NCBI RefSeq assembly: GCF_000224415.1
Contig: NZ_AFXQ01000008.1
Span: 1-64,000 of the forward strand
DNA length: 64,000 nucleotides
Direction: 5' to 3'
DNA from: Citricoccus sp. CH26A
GTDB lineage: Bacteria; Actinomycetota; Actinomycetes; Actinomycetales; Micrococcaceae
Of this stretch, positions 9,207 to 17,244 are shown piece after piece (the stretch's first letter is position 1; each line of letters begins with the position of its first letter). The notes beneath the pieces are model-generated. The model saw only the letters and a program-made list of their open reading frames with translations, did no database searches and was not told where the DNA came from. The position numbers and the translations under genes were made by a program.

Positions 9207-10463
9207 ATGCCTGACAACATCTTTCCCCTCGACTCGGCCAAGTCCTTCGAGGACCAGGAGAAGCTCGGCCACAACCGCTGGCACCCGGAGATCCCCCCGG
9301 TCGCCACCGTCAAGCCGGGTGACACCTTCCGGGTCGACTGCCGCGAGTGGTTCGACGGCGCCATCGTCAACGACGACTCCGCCGAGGACATCCTCAACGC
9401 GCCGCTGCTCACCGTGCACAAGCTCTCGGGCCCCTTCGCCGTCGAGGGAGCCCAGCCCGGCGACCTGCTGATCGTGGACATCCTCGACGTCGGCCCGATC
9501 CCCCAGGAGGACAGCGGTCCGCTGGCCGGCCAGGGCTGGGGTTACACCGGCATCTTCTCCCGGAACAACGGCGGCGGGTTCCTGACCGACCAGTTCCCGG
9601 ACGCCTACAAGGCCATCTGGGACTTCAACGGCCAGGTCGCCACCTCCCGGCACGTCCCGGAGGTCCGCTTCGAGGGCCTCATCCACCCCGGCCTCATGGG
9701 CACGGCGCCCTCAGCCGAGCTGCTGGCCAAGTGGAACAAGCGCGAGGGTGACCTGATCGCCACCGATCCGAACCGCGTGCCCCCGCTGGCCCTGCCGCCC
9801 GAGGCCGAGCACGCGGTGCTCGGCGGGCTGGACCGGGGCGAGTGGCAGCGCGTCGGCTCGGAGGCCGCCCGGACGGCACCACCGCGCGAGAACGGCGGCA
9901 ACCAGGACATCAAGAACCTGTCCAAGGGCACCCGGGTGTTCTACCCGGTGTTCGTGGACGGCGCCAACCTGTCCATGGGCGATCTGCACTTCTCCCAGGG
10001 CGACGGGGAGATCACGTTCTGCGGCGCGATCGAGATGGGCGGGTTCATGGACCTGCACGTCGACCTCATCAAGGGCGGCATGGAGACCTACGGGGTCAAG
10101 GAGAACGCCATCTTCATGCCGGGCCGGGTGGATCCCCGGTTCAGTGAGTGGATCGCGTTCTCCGGGACCTCGGTGACGCTGGACGGCGAGCAGCGTTACC
10201 TGGACTCGCACCTGTCCTACCAGCGCGCCTGCCTGCACGCGATCGACTACCTGGTGAAGTTCGGCTACTCCCCCGAGCAGGCGTACCTGCTGCTGGGTGC
10301 GGCCCCGATCGAGGGCCGGCTCTCCGGGGTGGTGGACATCCCGAACTCGTGCTCCACCGTCTACATCCCGACGGCGATCTTCGACTTCGACGTGCGGCCC
10401 AGCGCCAGCGGTCCGCACCAGGTCGATCCGGGGATCGGCGCCCCGAAGGCGGCCAACGCCTGA
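9207..10463 (+). CDS. fmdA: Formamidase/acetamidase FmdA
   Basis: This 418-residue enzyme of the acetamidase/formamidase family (EC 3.5.1.49-type) hydrolyses formamide to formate and ammonia. The sequence shows the family hallmarks RVDCREWFDGAI, the internal GPFAVEGAQPGDLLIVDIL, GLIHPGLMGTAPS, KGTRVFYPVFVDGANLSMGD and FCGAIEMGGFMDLH, and the C-terminal GVVDIPNSCSTVYIP. Full length and ungapped, it should be active. Start ATG 9207 follows AAAGGAT at about 9190-9196. It is the last gene of amiS-fmdB-fmdA, so ammonia release from imported small amides is the operon's likely job. Confidence 0.95.
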   Translation: MPDNIFPLDSAKSFEDQEKLGHNRWHPEIPPVATVKPGDTFRVDCREWFDGAIVNDDSAEDILNAPLLTVHKLSGPFAVEGAQPGDLLIVDILDVGPIPQEDSGPLAGQGWGYTGIFSRNNGGGFLTDQFPDAYKAIWDFNGQVATSRHVPEVRFEGLIHPGLMGTAPSAELLAKWNKREGDLIATDPNRVPPLALPPEAEHAVLGGLDRGEWQRVGSEAARTAPPRENGGNQDIKNLSKGTRVFYPVFVDGANLSMGDLHFSQGDGEITFCGAIEMGGFMDLHVDLIKGGMETYGVKENAIFMPGRVDPRFSEWIAFSGTSVTLDGEQRYLDSHLSYQRACLHAIDYLVKFGYSPEQAYLLLGAAPIEGRLSGVVDIPNSCSTVYIPTAIFDFDVRPSASGPHQVDPGIGAPKAANA

Positions 10464-10475
10464 TCCCGCCACGTC

Positions 10476-10511
10476 GTGCGGGCAGGGACGGGCGATCGTC
10501 CCTGCCCGCAC
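10476..10511. terminator. Bidirectional terminator hairpin after fmdA
   Basis: Arms GTGCGGGCAGGGACG (10476-10490) and its exact complement (10497-10511) make a 15-bp stem around a 6-nt loop between the convergent fmdA and ABM genes. There is no poly-T tract, as is common in high-GC actinobacteria. Confidence 0.8.
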
Positions 10512-10532
10512 GGTGCAGGGGGCACCGTCCGC

Positions 10533-10853
10533 TCAGTCGACCTGCAGCTCGCCCATCCGGTCCCAGCCCTCGCCCTCGACCTGGCGGCTGACGATCCTCG
10601 GGGTGGCGGCCAGCACGGGGCGCATCGCCTCCAGGCCCGCCGTGAAGTGCTCCGAGGACACGTGCGCCTCCCCCGCTCCGTCCTTGAACGCCTCGACGAG
10701 GACGAACTCGTGGGGGTCCTCCACGCTGCGGGACCACTCGAACCACAGGTTGCCCTCCTCGGCACGCGTGGCCCGCGTGTAGTCACGGACGCGGTCCATG
10801 AAACCGTCCACGTGCTCGGGCTTGACCTGGAATTTCACGACGATGAAGATCAT
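10533..10853 (-). CDS. ABM-fold (YgiN-like) putative quinol monooxygenase
   Basis: This is a 106-residue antibiotic-biosynthesis-monooxygenase (ABM) fold protein, the ferredoxin-like dimer family that includes YgiN and cofactor-free monooxygenases. Features are the opening IFIVVKFQVKPEHVDGFMD, the central ATRAEEGNLWFEW and FVLVEAFKDGAG, and the conserved SSEHFTAG where the His lines the pocket. A single domain is present with no cofactor motif. It is last in a leftward run with the CoA-binding gene (gap 29 nt) and the broken MpaB gene. Substrate cannot be predicted. Confidence 0.85.
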   Translation of the reverse strand: MIFIVVKFQVKPEHVDGFMDRVRDYTRATRAEEGNLWFEWSRSVEDPHEFVLVEAFKDGAGEAHVSSEHFTAGLEAMRPVLAATPRIVSRQVEGEGWDRMGELQVD

Positions 10854-10882
10854 GGCCCCACCCTAGCGGCGGGCCGGGGAGG

Positions 10883-11314
10883 TCAGTCGCCACGTAGCGA
10901 GGGGGTGGCCCGCACCTCGATGACGGGGCAGGTGTCCATGACCACGTCCAGTCCGGCGGCCGCGGCGCGCTCCGCCGCCGCCTCGTCGATGACCCCGAGC
11001 TGCAGCCACACGGCCCGCGCGCCGACGTCGATCGCCTGGTCCACGATCGCCCCGACCTTGTGGGAGTTGACGAAGCAGTCCACCACGTCGATGGTCCCGG
11101 GCACGTCCGCCAGGGTGCGGTACCCGGTCTCCCCGTGCACCTCCTGCGCCCCGAGGTTCACCGGGATGATCTCCATGCCCAGGTCGTCCCGCAGGAATCT
11201 CGAGACCCCGACGGCGGCCCGGCGCGGGTTGGGCGTGAGTCCGACGACGGCCCAGCGGGCTCCCCGGTCGGTCAGCAGCCGGCGGATGGTCGCCGGGTCA
11301 TTGGTGTGTCCCAT
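10883..11314 (-). CDS. CoA-binding (YccU-like) protein
   Basis: This 143-residue stand-alone CoA_binding domain has a Rossmann-like fold, as in E. coli YccU and the N-part of succinyl-CoA synthetase alpha. It starts with WAVVGLTPNPRRAAVGVSRF, the CoA-phosphate loop, then IIPVNLGAQEVHGETGYRTL, IDVVDCFVNSHKVGAIVDQA and the terminal MDTCPVIE that closes the family. Length is normal and the domain complete. It starts 9 nt after the end of the disrupted MpaB gene, suggesting a shared message. Function of this family remains unclear. Confidence 0.9.
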   Translation of the reverse strand: MGHTNDPATIRRLLTDRGARWAVVGLTPNPRRAAVGVSRFLRDDLGMEIIPVNLGAQEVHGETGYRTLADVPGTIDVVDCFVNSHKVGAIVDQAIDVGARAVWLQLGVIDEAAAERAAAAGLDVVMDTCPVIEVRATPSLRGD

Positions 11315-11323
11315 GGCTTCACG

Positions 11324-12288
11324 CTACCGACCCGGCCGGGCATCCGCGACGGGCAGCACACCCAGCCGGATGAGCCGGCGCCGGGCCGCCTGTTCCGAGG
11401 GGCCCGGCCCGGACAGGGCCGCGCCCACCACGGCCAGGGTGGCGCGGCCGCCGGCACGGGTCAGCCGCGGCACCGGTGTGGCGCGCAGGCCGAGCAGGTC
11501 CCGGTAGCGGGCCGGCAGGGTGTCCACGACCGCGGTGAAGAGCGCACGGTAGCCCCAGCCGAGCTGGCCGGGCAGCGGCGGGTTCCGCAGGAACCCGAGG
11601 ACCTCGGTGACCCGGTCCCCGCCGGACAGCTCGCCGGCGTCGTCGAAGGCCTGCAGCCGGTCCTTGAGCTGCTGGCGGGTGGTCGGCGGGTCCTGCACGC
11701 CCATGAGGGATCCGGCGACGGACCACTCACGGACGTAGTCATCCGCCCCGCCCACGGTCGGCACGGGACCGATGAAGTCCTCGTGCGCGGCCAGGAAGGC
11801 GTCCGTGAAGGCCAGGTGCACCCATGCGGCCAGGTGCGGGGCGTTGGCGGAGTAATGCCGTTCCTCCCCACCCCGTCCTCATACCGCCCCCGCACCGGCA
11901 CGTGCAGCCGGCGGACCTCGGCGCAGGCCTGGCGGGCCGCGTCGGTGGAACCGTAGGTGACGGAGAAGATCCAGCGGATGGTCCCCGCGAGCCGTTGCAG
12001 CGGGTCGGCCCGGTAGTCCGAGTGCTCGGCCACCCCCGCGAGCGCACCGGGGTGCAGCGCCTGGACCAGCAGGGCGCGGATGCCGGCGGCCACGGTGGAC
12101 ATCGACCCGTGGACCGCCCAGGTGGCCGAGTCGTGGGCGAAGTACCCGGCGTCATCACCCCGCTCTAGATCCAGTTGCCACTGCGGGACGCCGGCGTCGC
12201 GTTCACCGGAGAAGGTGTGGACCAGGTCCGAGCGCATTCGGGACAGCAGCCGGTCCGGCAGGATGGCGGCGGGGTCCAGGGCCTTCAT
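11324..12288 (-). pseudogene. MpaB/DUF2236 oxygenase-family gene with a frameshift
   Basis: The N-terminal two thirds of a DUF2236 (MpaB/latex-clearing-protein-like, heme-associated) protein is read from ATG 12288 through HSDYRADPLQRLAGT, FSVTYGS and LHVPVRGRYEDG. The frame is then lost near 11864-11874, in a G-rich run on the coding strand. Reading resumes in another frame as EERHYSANAPHLAAWVHLAF and continues to the normal family C-terminus (LGWGYRALFTAV...ARPGR). Gain of one G in the run would restore a single protein of about 320 residues. This is either a recent inactivating indel or a base-calling error in a homopolymer; both halves are otherwise well conserved. A paralogous intact gene lies at 50819-51637. 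Confidence 0.8.
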
Positions 12289-12382
12289 GACGCCGACTGT
12301 ACGGCAGCCTCGGTCACCACGGGGCACTCACCGCATGGCCTCCGCCTCCGGGATGACCCGGACCCATCCCGGGCCGAAGGCG

Positions 12383-12424
12383 GCAGGCGAGCACCCCGGG
12401 CGCCGGCCGGGGGCGCTCGCCTGC
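12383..12424 (-). terminator. Terminator downstream of the LamG/phosphoesterase gene
   Basis: GCAGGCGAGC (12383-12392) pairs exactly with 12415-12424, enclosing a second GC-rich helix (CCCC/GGGG). The hairpin begins about 30 nt past the stop of the large leftward gene and precedes the next leftward gene start. Confidence 0.7.
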
Positions 12425-12455
12425 TTGGGCGGTCCACTGGAGACGACCCGGCCGG

Positions 12456-15400
12456 TCAGCCCTCCTCGGTGGTCGCGTCGTACCGCTGGAGGAAGGCGGA
12501 GATCTCCCCGCGGGTGATCTCCGCCGACTGGTTGAACCGGCCTCGGGTATCGCCCACGGTGATCTCCTCACTGGCCAGCCAGGTGATCGCCGCGTAGTTG
12601 GTCCCGCCGGTGCTCAGGTCGTTGAACGGTGAGGTCTGCGGTGCGGTGAATTCTGGATCGGCCATCCGGTACAGGAACGCCGCGAACTCACCTCGGGTCA
12701 CCGGCTGCGAGGGCTTGAAGGTGCCGTCGGCGTAACCGGCGGTGATCTTCTCGTCCGCCGCCCAGGTCACCGCGGTGAAGAACGGGTCACCGGGGGCCAT
12801 ATCGTTGAACGGTGAGGACGTCGGCGAGGTGAATGCGGGGTCCATGTAGCGGTAGAGGAACGCGGTGGTCTCCCCGCGGGTGACCTTGCGGTCCTTCCGG
12901 AACGTCCCGTCCGCGTAGCCCACCGAGATCTCGTTCTCGGCCATCCACTGCACGGGGGTGAAGTACGGCGAGCCGGCGGGGTTGTCGGAGAACACCGGTG
13001 CGGCCGGTTGCTCCGGACCGGTCGGGTCAGTGGGCTCCTCCTCGTCCGGTTCGCTGGGGCCTGCGGGCTCTTCTGGGTCGACCACGGCCTCCACGATCAC
13101 CGCGCGCGAGGCGATGGTCTGGTTGCCGTTGGCGTCCTCCACCACGTACGTCAGCGTGTAGGTACCCGGGGTCGCGGTGTCCAACTCACCCAGAACCTGC
13201 ACCGAGGCGGTGACATCACCGTCGGTGTCGTCCGCGGCGGAGACCCCTGCCATCGCATCGAAGAAGTCCCCCGCCTGGATGGTCGCTGCATCCGGGACTG
13301 TCAGCTCCGGTGCCTTGGTGTCGGTGCCGGCGGCGGCAGCCGTGAAGATACCCATCTGACCGGTCTGACCTGCAACCAGCTCGTCACCGGTTTCAGTGTC
13401 GCGGCTGGTGACGTACCAGGCGTAGGTCTCACCCTGGTTCAGCCCGGTCCATTCCACCGACGCCGGCCAGCCGGACTTCGCGGTGGCCTCCCCGATGACA
13501 TCGTCGGTCGGGGAGGTGAGGACCACCTGGCTGGTCGAGAAGGACGTCTTGCGGGTCTCAAGCTGAATCGGCAAGCGGGTGTCGTCTTCGGTGCCGTCGT
13601 AGCGGTTCCGGTCGTCATACTCGGTGGCCCCGAAGTCCTCCAACAGCGGAGAGTAGGTGTCCACCGCCATCTCGGAGCGGTCCACGTCGATCTGCAGGAG
13701 CCGGAAGAAGCTGGAACCGAACTGCAGCATGTCTTGCGGGGTGCGCCCGTCCACCCCCGTCAGTCCGAGTTCCTCGGCGGACACGGTGTAGAACTGGTAG
13801 TCGGCCAGCAGTTCGACGATGTTGTTGCCCTTGGTGCCGACGTCCTTGCGGACCTCGATGTCCACCCCGTGCTCATGGCCGGACAGCACCAGGAACACGT
13901 TGTCGTTCTTCTTGAGCAGACCCTGGTCGACTCGAGCACCGTCATGAGAGAACGCCGCACCGCGACCGTCGGGGCTGGTGCTGGGCTTGCGCTGGGCGTG
14001 CGTCAGGACGATCGCATTGCGATCGGAGTACTGCTTGAGCACCCCGTCGGCCCATTCGATCTCCTCGGCGGTGACGTCGTATCCCAGGTGCACGGCCACG
14101 AAGTCCAGGCCCTCGGCGGTGAAGAGGTCGTAGTGGTTCTGGTTGTCACCCTCCTTCCAGGGGGTGAAGGACGCGTTGGCCTCCTTCCAACCCTCGGTCT
14201 GCTCCAGGGCCTCGTAGCGTTCGGGGCCGAAGTAGTCGTTGTAGAGGCTGTCCGGGCCCACGTCCTTGCCGGAGCGGTTGTCGTGGTTGCCCGGCAGCGC
14301 CCCGTTGACGATCTGCGCGTCGTCGAGGATTCTCTGCGCCTCGGAGGCGAACTCGAACTCCTCGACGGCGATCTCTCGGTAAGCCTCCTCATCGGCCCGC
14401 TCCGAACCGGTGTGCCAGTTCTCCATGATGTCCCCGGTGTGGCCGACGTAGGCGATCTTGCGCTCCTCGGCGTTCTCCACGATCCAGTCGGTCACGTCTG
14501 TGTAGGCCTTCGCCCACACGGCCTTCTGCTCCTGCGAGTAGGTGTCCTCGGCGGCGCCCTCGGAGAGGTACTGGGTATCCGTCAGGTGCGCGATGGAGAA
14601 GTCGTAGGCGTCAGGGTCCTCGAACCCGTCCCTCACCTCGTTCTCCAGGTCGTCGGCGAAGGGATCCTCGCCGACGACCATCAAGGACGCCGTGCCCTCC
14701 CCATTCCGATGGTCGGCACCGAGGGTGCCGGTCAGCACCAGTTCGCCCTCGTCCAGGCCGCGGCCGGTGGCGAGTTCATCCCAGGCCCCGATCGCAGTGT
14801 TCCAGGCCAGCAGGTTCACCTGGCGGGTGGGGTCCGCGGTGCCGGCCCAGCGCACGGACTGGCCCTGCGTGGCTTCACCGGCCTCCACATCGAACCGCTG
14901 GAACGGGATCTGACCGGGGCTTGCGCTCAGGCTCTCACCGGAACCCTCTAGCCCGGTGGCCTCGGTGTGCTCGAACTCCAAAGTTTGGGGCATCTGCGAC
15001 ACCAGGCCCTGGAAGCCGCCCGCGGCGATCTCCGCCCGGCCTGCGTAGAAGGTGGAGGTGACGTCACCGCCGTCTGGGTTGACGGCGCGGGCCGAGAGCG
15101 TCACGGTGCCTTGTCCTTGCCCGGTCTGCGTGCCACCGCCCACGGGGATCGAGCCCGAGGTAAAGGTGACGGTCTCGGAAACCGGGGCGCCGAAGACGGT
15201 CTTGCCCTCGATGGACAGGACATGTTCACCGGCGGCCAGTCCGGCACCGATCAGCTGACCGAGTTCCACCGACTTCCCGTCGAGAGCGTAGGTGGTGCCG
15301 GCCGCCACGAGTCCGGGCCGGTTCCACTCGACCGCCAGTTCGGTGGCCCTGGTCAGCTCGGAGCCGGCAGCCGGGGTCGTGGACAACAGTTCGAGCTGCT

Positions 15401-16850
15401 GTCCGCGGGCCTGGTCCAATGCGGTGAGGTTCAGCGCGGCAACCTGCTGGGCGTCCAGCGCGTCCCCGAAGATCCGGGCCGAGGCCACGGTGGCCGTGGC
15501 ATGGAACTGGCTACCGCCGTTGGAAGCGTCGGCACCGATGACCATGTTGTGGGCCAGAGCGTTGGGGGGCCACTTGATGGTGCTGTTGGCGGTGGGCACC
15601 TCGGCGGCGAGTTCGCCATTCACGTAGAGCCGGACCGTCTTGGTGTCCCCGTCGAACACGCCCACCGCGTGGTACCACTGATCCGGTTCGATCTGGATTC
15701 CGGCGTTGTGGTACGAACCCGTGTTGACCGCGAAGGTCAGCTTGTCGGCGTACATGGTCATCGAGAAGCCGCCGGCCTCCTTGTTGGCGCACAGGTTGGT
15801 CTCGCCGGAAGACGGCAGCTCGCCGTCATAGCGGAAGACGCACTCCACGGTCATCGAATCACCGAGGGTCTCGTACTGCTCCCCTAAGGGGTACAGCAAC
15901 GCGTCGTCACCGTCGAAGGCAGCCACGTTCCGGCCCAGGGCCGGATCCTCCTGGATCACGGGTTCACCGTGGGTGGTGACAGCCAGACCCTGAGCCCTCT
16001 CGGCGGAGGTGCCGTCTGTGAAGTCCACATCGAAGACATCCGCCTTCGGCGCCACGACCTCCACGGCGAACTGCTCATTCAACGCAGCGACCTGCCCAGC
16101 GGAGGCCGGTGCGCTGAAAAGACGGGCGCTATCGATCTTGGCGATTGCATGCTGACCGGGCTCCCCGGGCCCGCTGTCAGCACCGACCACCAGGGCGTGG
16201 GCGCTCTCCTTCGGAGGGATCGTCATCGAACCGCCGGCTTTGGCCTCGCCAGCCAGTTCCCCATCGAGGTAGAGACGGACGGACTTGCCGTCGTACACGC
16301 CAGCGGCGTGGTACCAGCGTTCGGCCTCGATGTCCGCCCACACGATGGTGTACCCACCGTCGGTGTGGACCATGAACCCGGCCTCGTCACCCTTAACGAC
16401 CACGGCGAATCCGCCGGCCTCCTTGTTGCCGCAAAGGGTGTCCTCACCGGAAGTCGCCGTGGCGTCGCGCTTGAAGGAGCATTCAACGGTGAACCCGTCG
16501 GTCAACTGCTCGTAGTCGGCCTCGGTGAGGGCGTAAGAGTAAGCCGATTCCCCGTCGAAGTCACCAACGGAGCGCGCTAGAGTGCCATCGACTGTGATCC
16601 CCGGAGTGCCGAAGGCCTCGGCCGTGCGGTTCTGAGCGGCGTCAGCCGGGGTGCCGTTCTCGAAGTCCACGTTCAGCAGGTCAGCCACCGGAGCGGCGGC
16701 AATATCGGCGGCCTGGGCCACTGCCGGGGCGATGGGGGCGGCTTCGGCCCGAGCGGTGGGAGCCGCCGTGGCGGCTGGCAGGACGGCACCGGTGGAGGTC
16801 AGTCCGACCGACAGGGCAAGAACGGCAAGGGGCATGCGCTTTGCGGTCAT
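12456..16850 (-). CDS. Exported LamG / calcineurin-like phosphoesterase / SLH surface protein
   Basis: This 1464-residue secreted protein has a signal peptide at residues 1-30 (MPLAVLALSVG, then ATAAPTA). Two LamG/concanavalin-like domains follow at about 60-265 and 270-490, then an Ig-like linker at 500-745. A calcineurin-type metallophosphoesterase spans 750-1030, with metal ligands in LTDTQ (Asp758), GHTGD (Asp807), GNHD (Asn855, Asp857) and GHEH (His992, His994). A DUF5011/HYR-like Ig domain at about 1178-1255 and a Pro/Glu/Asp spacer precede three SLH-type repeats at 1288-1464 (ENEISVGYADGTF, DEKITAGYADGTF, EEITVGDTRGRF). It should hydrolyse phosphomono- or diesters outside the cell while held to the envelope. 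The ATG at 16850 is chosen because the signal peptide starts there. The Pho-box-like repeats upstream suggest phosphate-starvation control. Substrate is unknown. Confidence 0.9.
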   Translation of the reverse strand: MTAKRMPLAVLALSVGLTSTGAVLPAATAAPTARAEAAPIAPAVAQAADIAAAPVADLLNVDFENGTPADAAQNRTAEAFGTPGITVDGTLARSVGDFDGESAYSYALTEADYEQLTDGFTVECSFKRDATATSGEDTLCGNKEAGGFAVVVKGDEAGFMVHTDGGYTIVWADIEAERWYHAAGVYDGKSVRLYLDGELAGEAKAGGSMTIPPKESAHALVVGADSGPGEPGQHAIAKIDSARLFSAPASAGQVAALNEQFAVEVVAPKADVFDVDFTDGTSAERAQGLAVTTHGEPVIQEDPALGRNVAAFDGDDALLYPLGEQYETLGDSMTVECVFRYDGELPSSGETNLCANKEAGGFSMTMYADKLTFAVNTGSYHNAGIQIEPDQWYHAVGVFDGDTKTVRLYVNGELAAEVPTANSTIKWPPNALAHNMVIGADASNGGSQFHATATVASARIFGDALDAQQVAALNLTALDQARGQQLELLSTTPAAGSELTRATELAVEWNRPGLVAAGTTYALDGKSVELGQLIGAGLAAGEHVLSIEGKTVFGAPVSETVTFTSGSIPVGGGTQTGQGQGTVTLSARAVNPDGGDVTSTFYAGRAEIAAGGFQGLVSQMPQTLEFEHTEATGLEGSGESLSASPGQIPFQRFDVEAGEATQGQSVRWAGTADPTRQVNLLAWNTAIGAWDELATGRGLDEGELVLTGTLGADHRNGEGTASLMVVGEDPFADDLENEVRDGFEDPDAYDFSIAHLTDTQYLSEGAAEDTYSQEQKAVWAKAYTDVTDWIVENAEERKIAYVGHTGDIMENWHTGSERADEEAYREIAVEEFEFASEAQRILDDAQIVNGALPGNHDNRSGKDVGPDSLYNDYFGPERYEALEQTEGWKEANASFTPWKEGDNQNHYDLFTAEGLDFVAVHLGYDVTAEEIEWADGVLKQYSDRNAIVLTHAQRKPSTSPDGRGAAFSHDGARVDQGLLKKNDNVFLVLSGHEHGVDIEVRKDVGTKGNNIVELLADYQFYTVSAEELGLTGVDGRTPQDMLQFGSSFFRLLQIDVDRSEMAVDTYSPLLEDFGATEYDDRNRYDGTEDDTRLPIQLETRKTSFSTSQVVLTSPTDDVIGEATAKSGWPASVEWTGLNQGETYAWYVTSRDTETGDELVAGQTGQMGIFTAAAAGTDTKAPELTVPDAATIQAGDFFDAMAGVSAADDTDGDVTASVQVLGELDTATPGTYTLTYVVEDANGNQTIASRAVIVEAVVDPEEPAGPSEPDEEEPTDPTGPEQPAAPVFSDNPAGSPYFTPVQWMAENEISVGYADGTFRKDRKVTRGETTAFLYRYMDPAFTSPTSSPFNDMAPGDPFFTAVTWAADEKITAGYADGTFKPSQPVTRGEFAAFLYRMADPEFTAPQTSPFNDLSTGGTNYAAITWLASEEITVGDTRGRFNQSAEITRGEISAFLQRYDATTEEG

Positions 16851-16906
16851 GTTCCATTCTTCTGTTGTGAGTGTCCGCGCGCGGTGGCGGCGGTGATGAC
16901 ACGCTG

Positions 16907-16992
16907 ACGTTAGGAACCGTCGATGAACGGCGCACCGCCGTGTCATGAACCGCCCGTCACCGGGTCGTGAACCCCGCCTTTTCTGGGTGAAC
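16907..16992 (-). promoter_or_regulatory. Pho-box-like GTTCA repeat array and -10 of the phosphoesterase gene
   Basis: Read on the minus strand, GTTCA begins at 16992, 16972, 16950 and 16928, with GTTCC at 16917. From 16972 on, the units fit an 11-nt register: GTTCACGACCC, GGTGACGGGCG, GTTCATGACAC, GGCGGTGCGCC, GTTCATCGACG, GTTCCTAACGT. Direct 11-nt GTTCA units are the known PhoP-box pattern of actinobacteria such as Streptomyces. TAACGT at 16912-16907 fits the TANNNT -10, placing transcription start near 16900, about 50 nt before the start codon. The repeats occupy the -35 region, as expected for an activator-dependent promoter. Confidence 0.7.
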
Positions 16993-17244
16993 CCCGGGCA
17001 AACGGCGTTTGACATGGGCGGACAGCACGCTTCCGCGGGACTCGGGACCCGGTGGACCGCGAGCGCGAGGGGCCGGGTCCGGCGTCGTGCCGTCCTCCTC
17101 CGGGATGACCCGGATCAGGCCCGGATTCACCCCGCAGGTTGACCCCGTGCGGGACACGCGGCCACTACATTGGAGGGCATCGCTGCAGGTCGGCTCCCGT
17201 CCGGCTGCCCATTGCCTGCCGCCCGACCCAGGGAGACAATCAGC
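16993..17244. other. Rest of the spacer between the phosphoesterase and P-type ATPase genes
   Basis: Together with the Pho-box segment this makes a 394-nt gap between divergent genes. Short frames exist on both strands but show no family resemblance or good ribosome-binding site. GGGAGAC at 17231-17237 is the ribosome-binding site of the ATPase gene. Confidence 0.5.

Noticed and set aside
13008-14951. 647-codon plus-strand frame inside the LamG/phosphoesterase gene
   Set aside because: Antisense to metallophosphoesterase and SLH motifs; no ribosome-binding site or family resemblance.
16924-16992. Reading the phased TGAAC copies as a CRISPR or iteron array
   Set aside because: The conserved unit is only 5 nt at 11/22-nt spacing with no spacers or replication gene; a Pho-box fits better.
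16851-17015. N-terminal extension of the phosphoesterase gene to 17015
   Set aside because: The signal peptide begins at 16850 and the extension would run through the promoter and Pho-box repeats.
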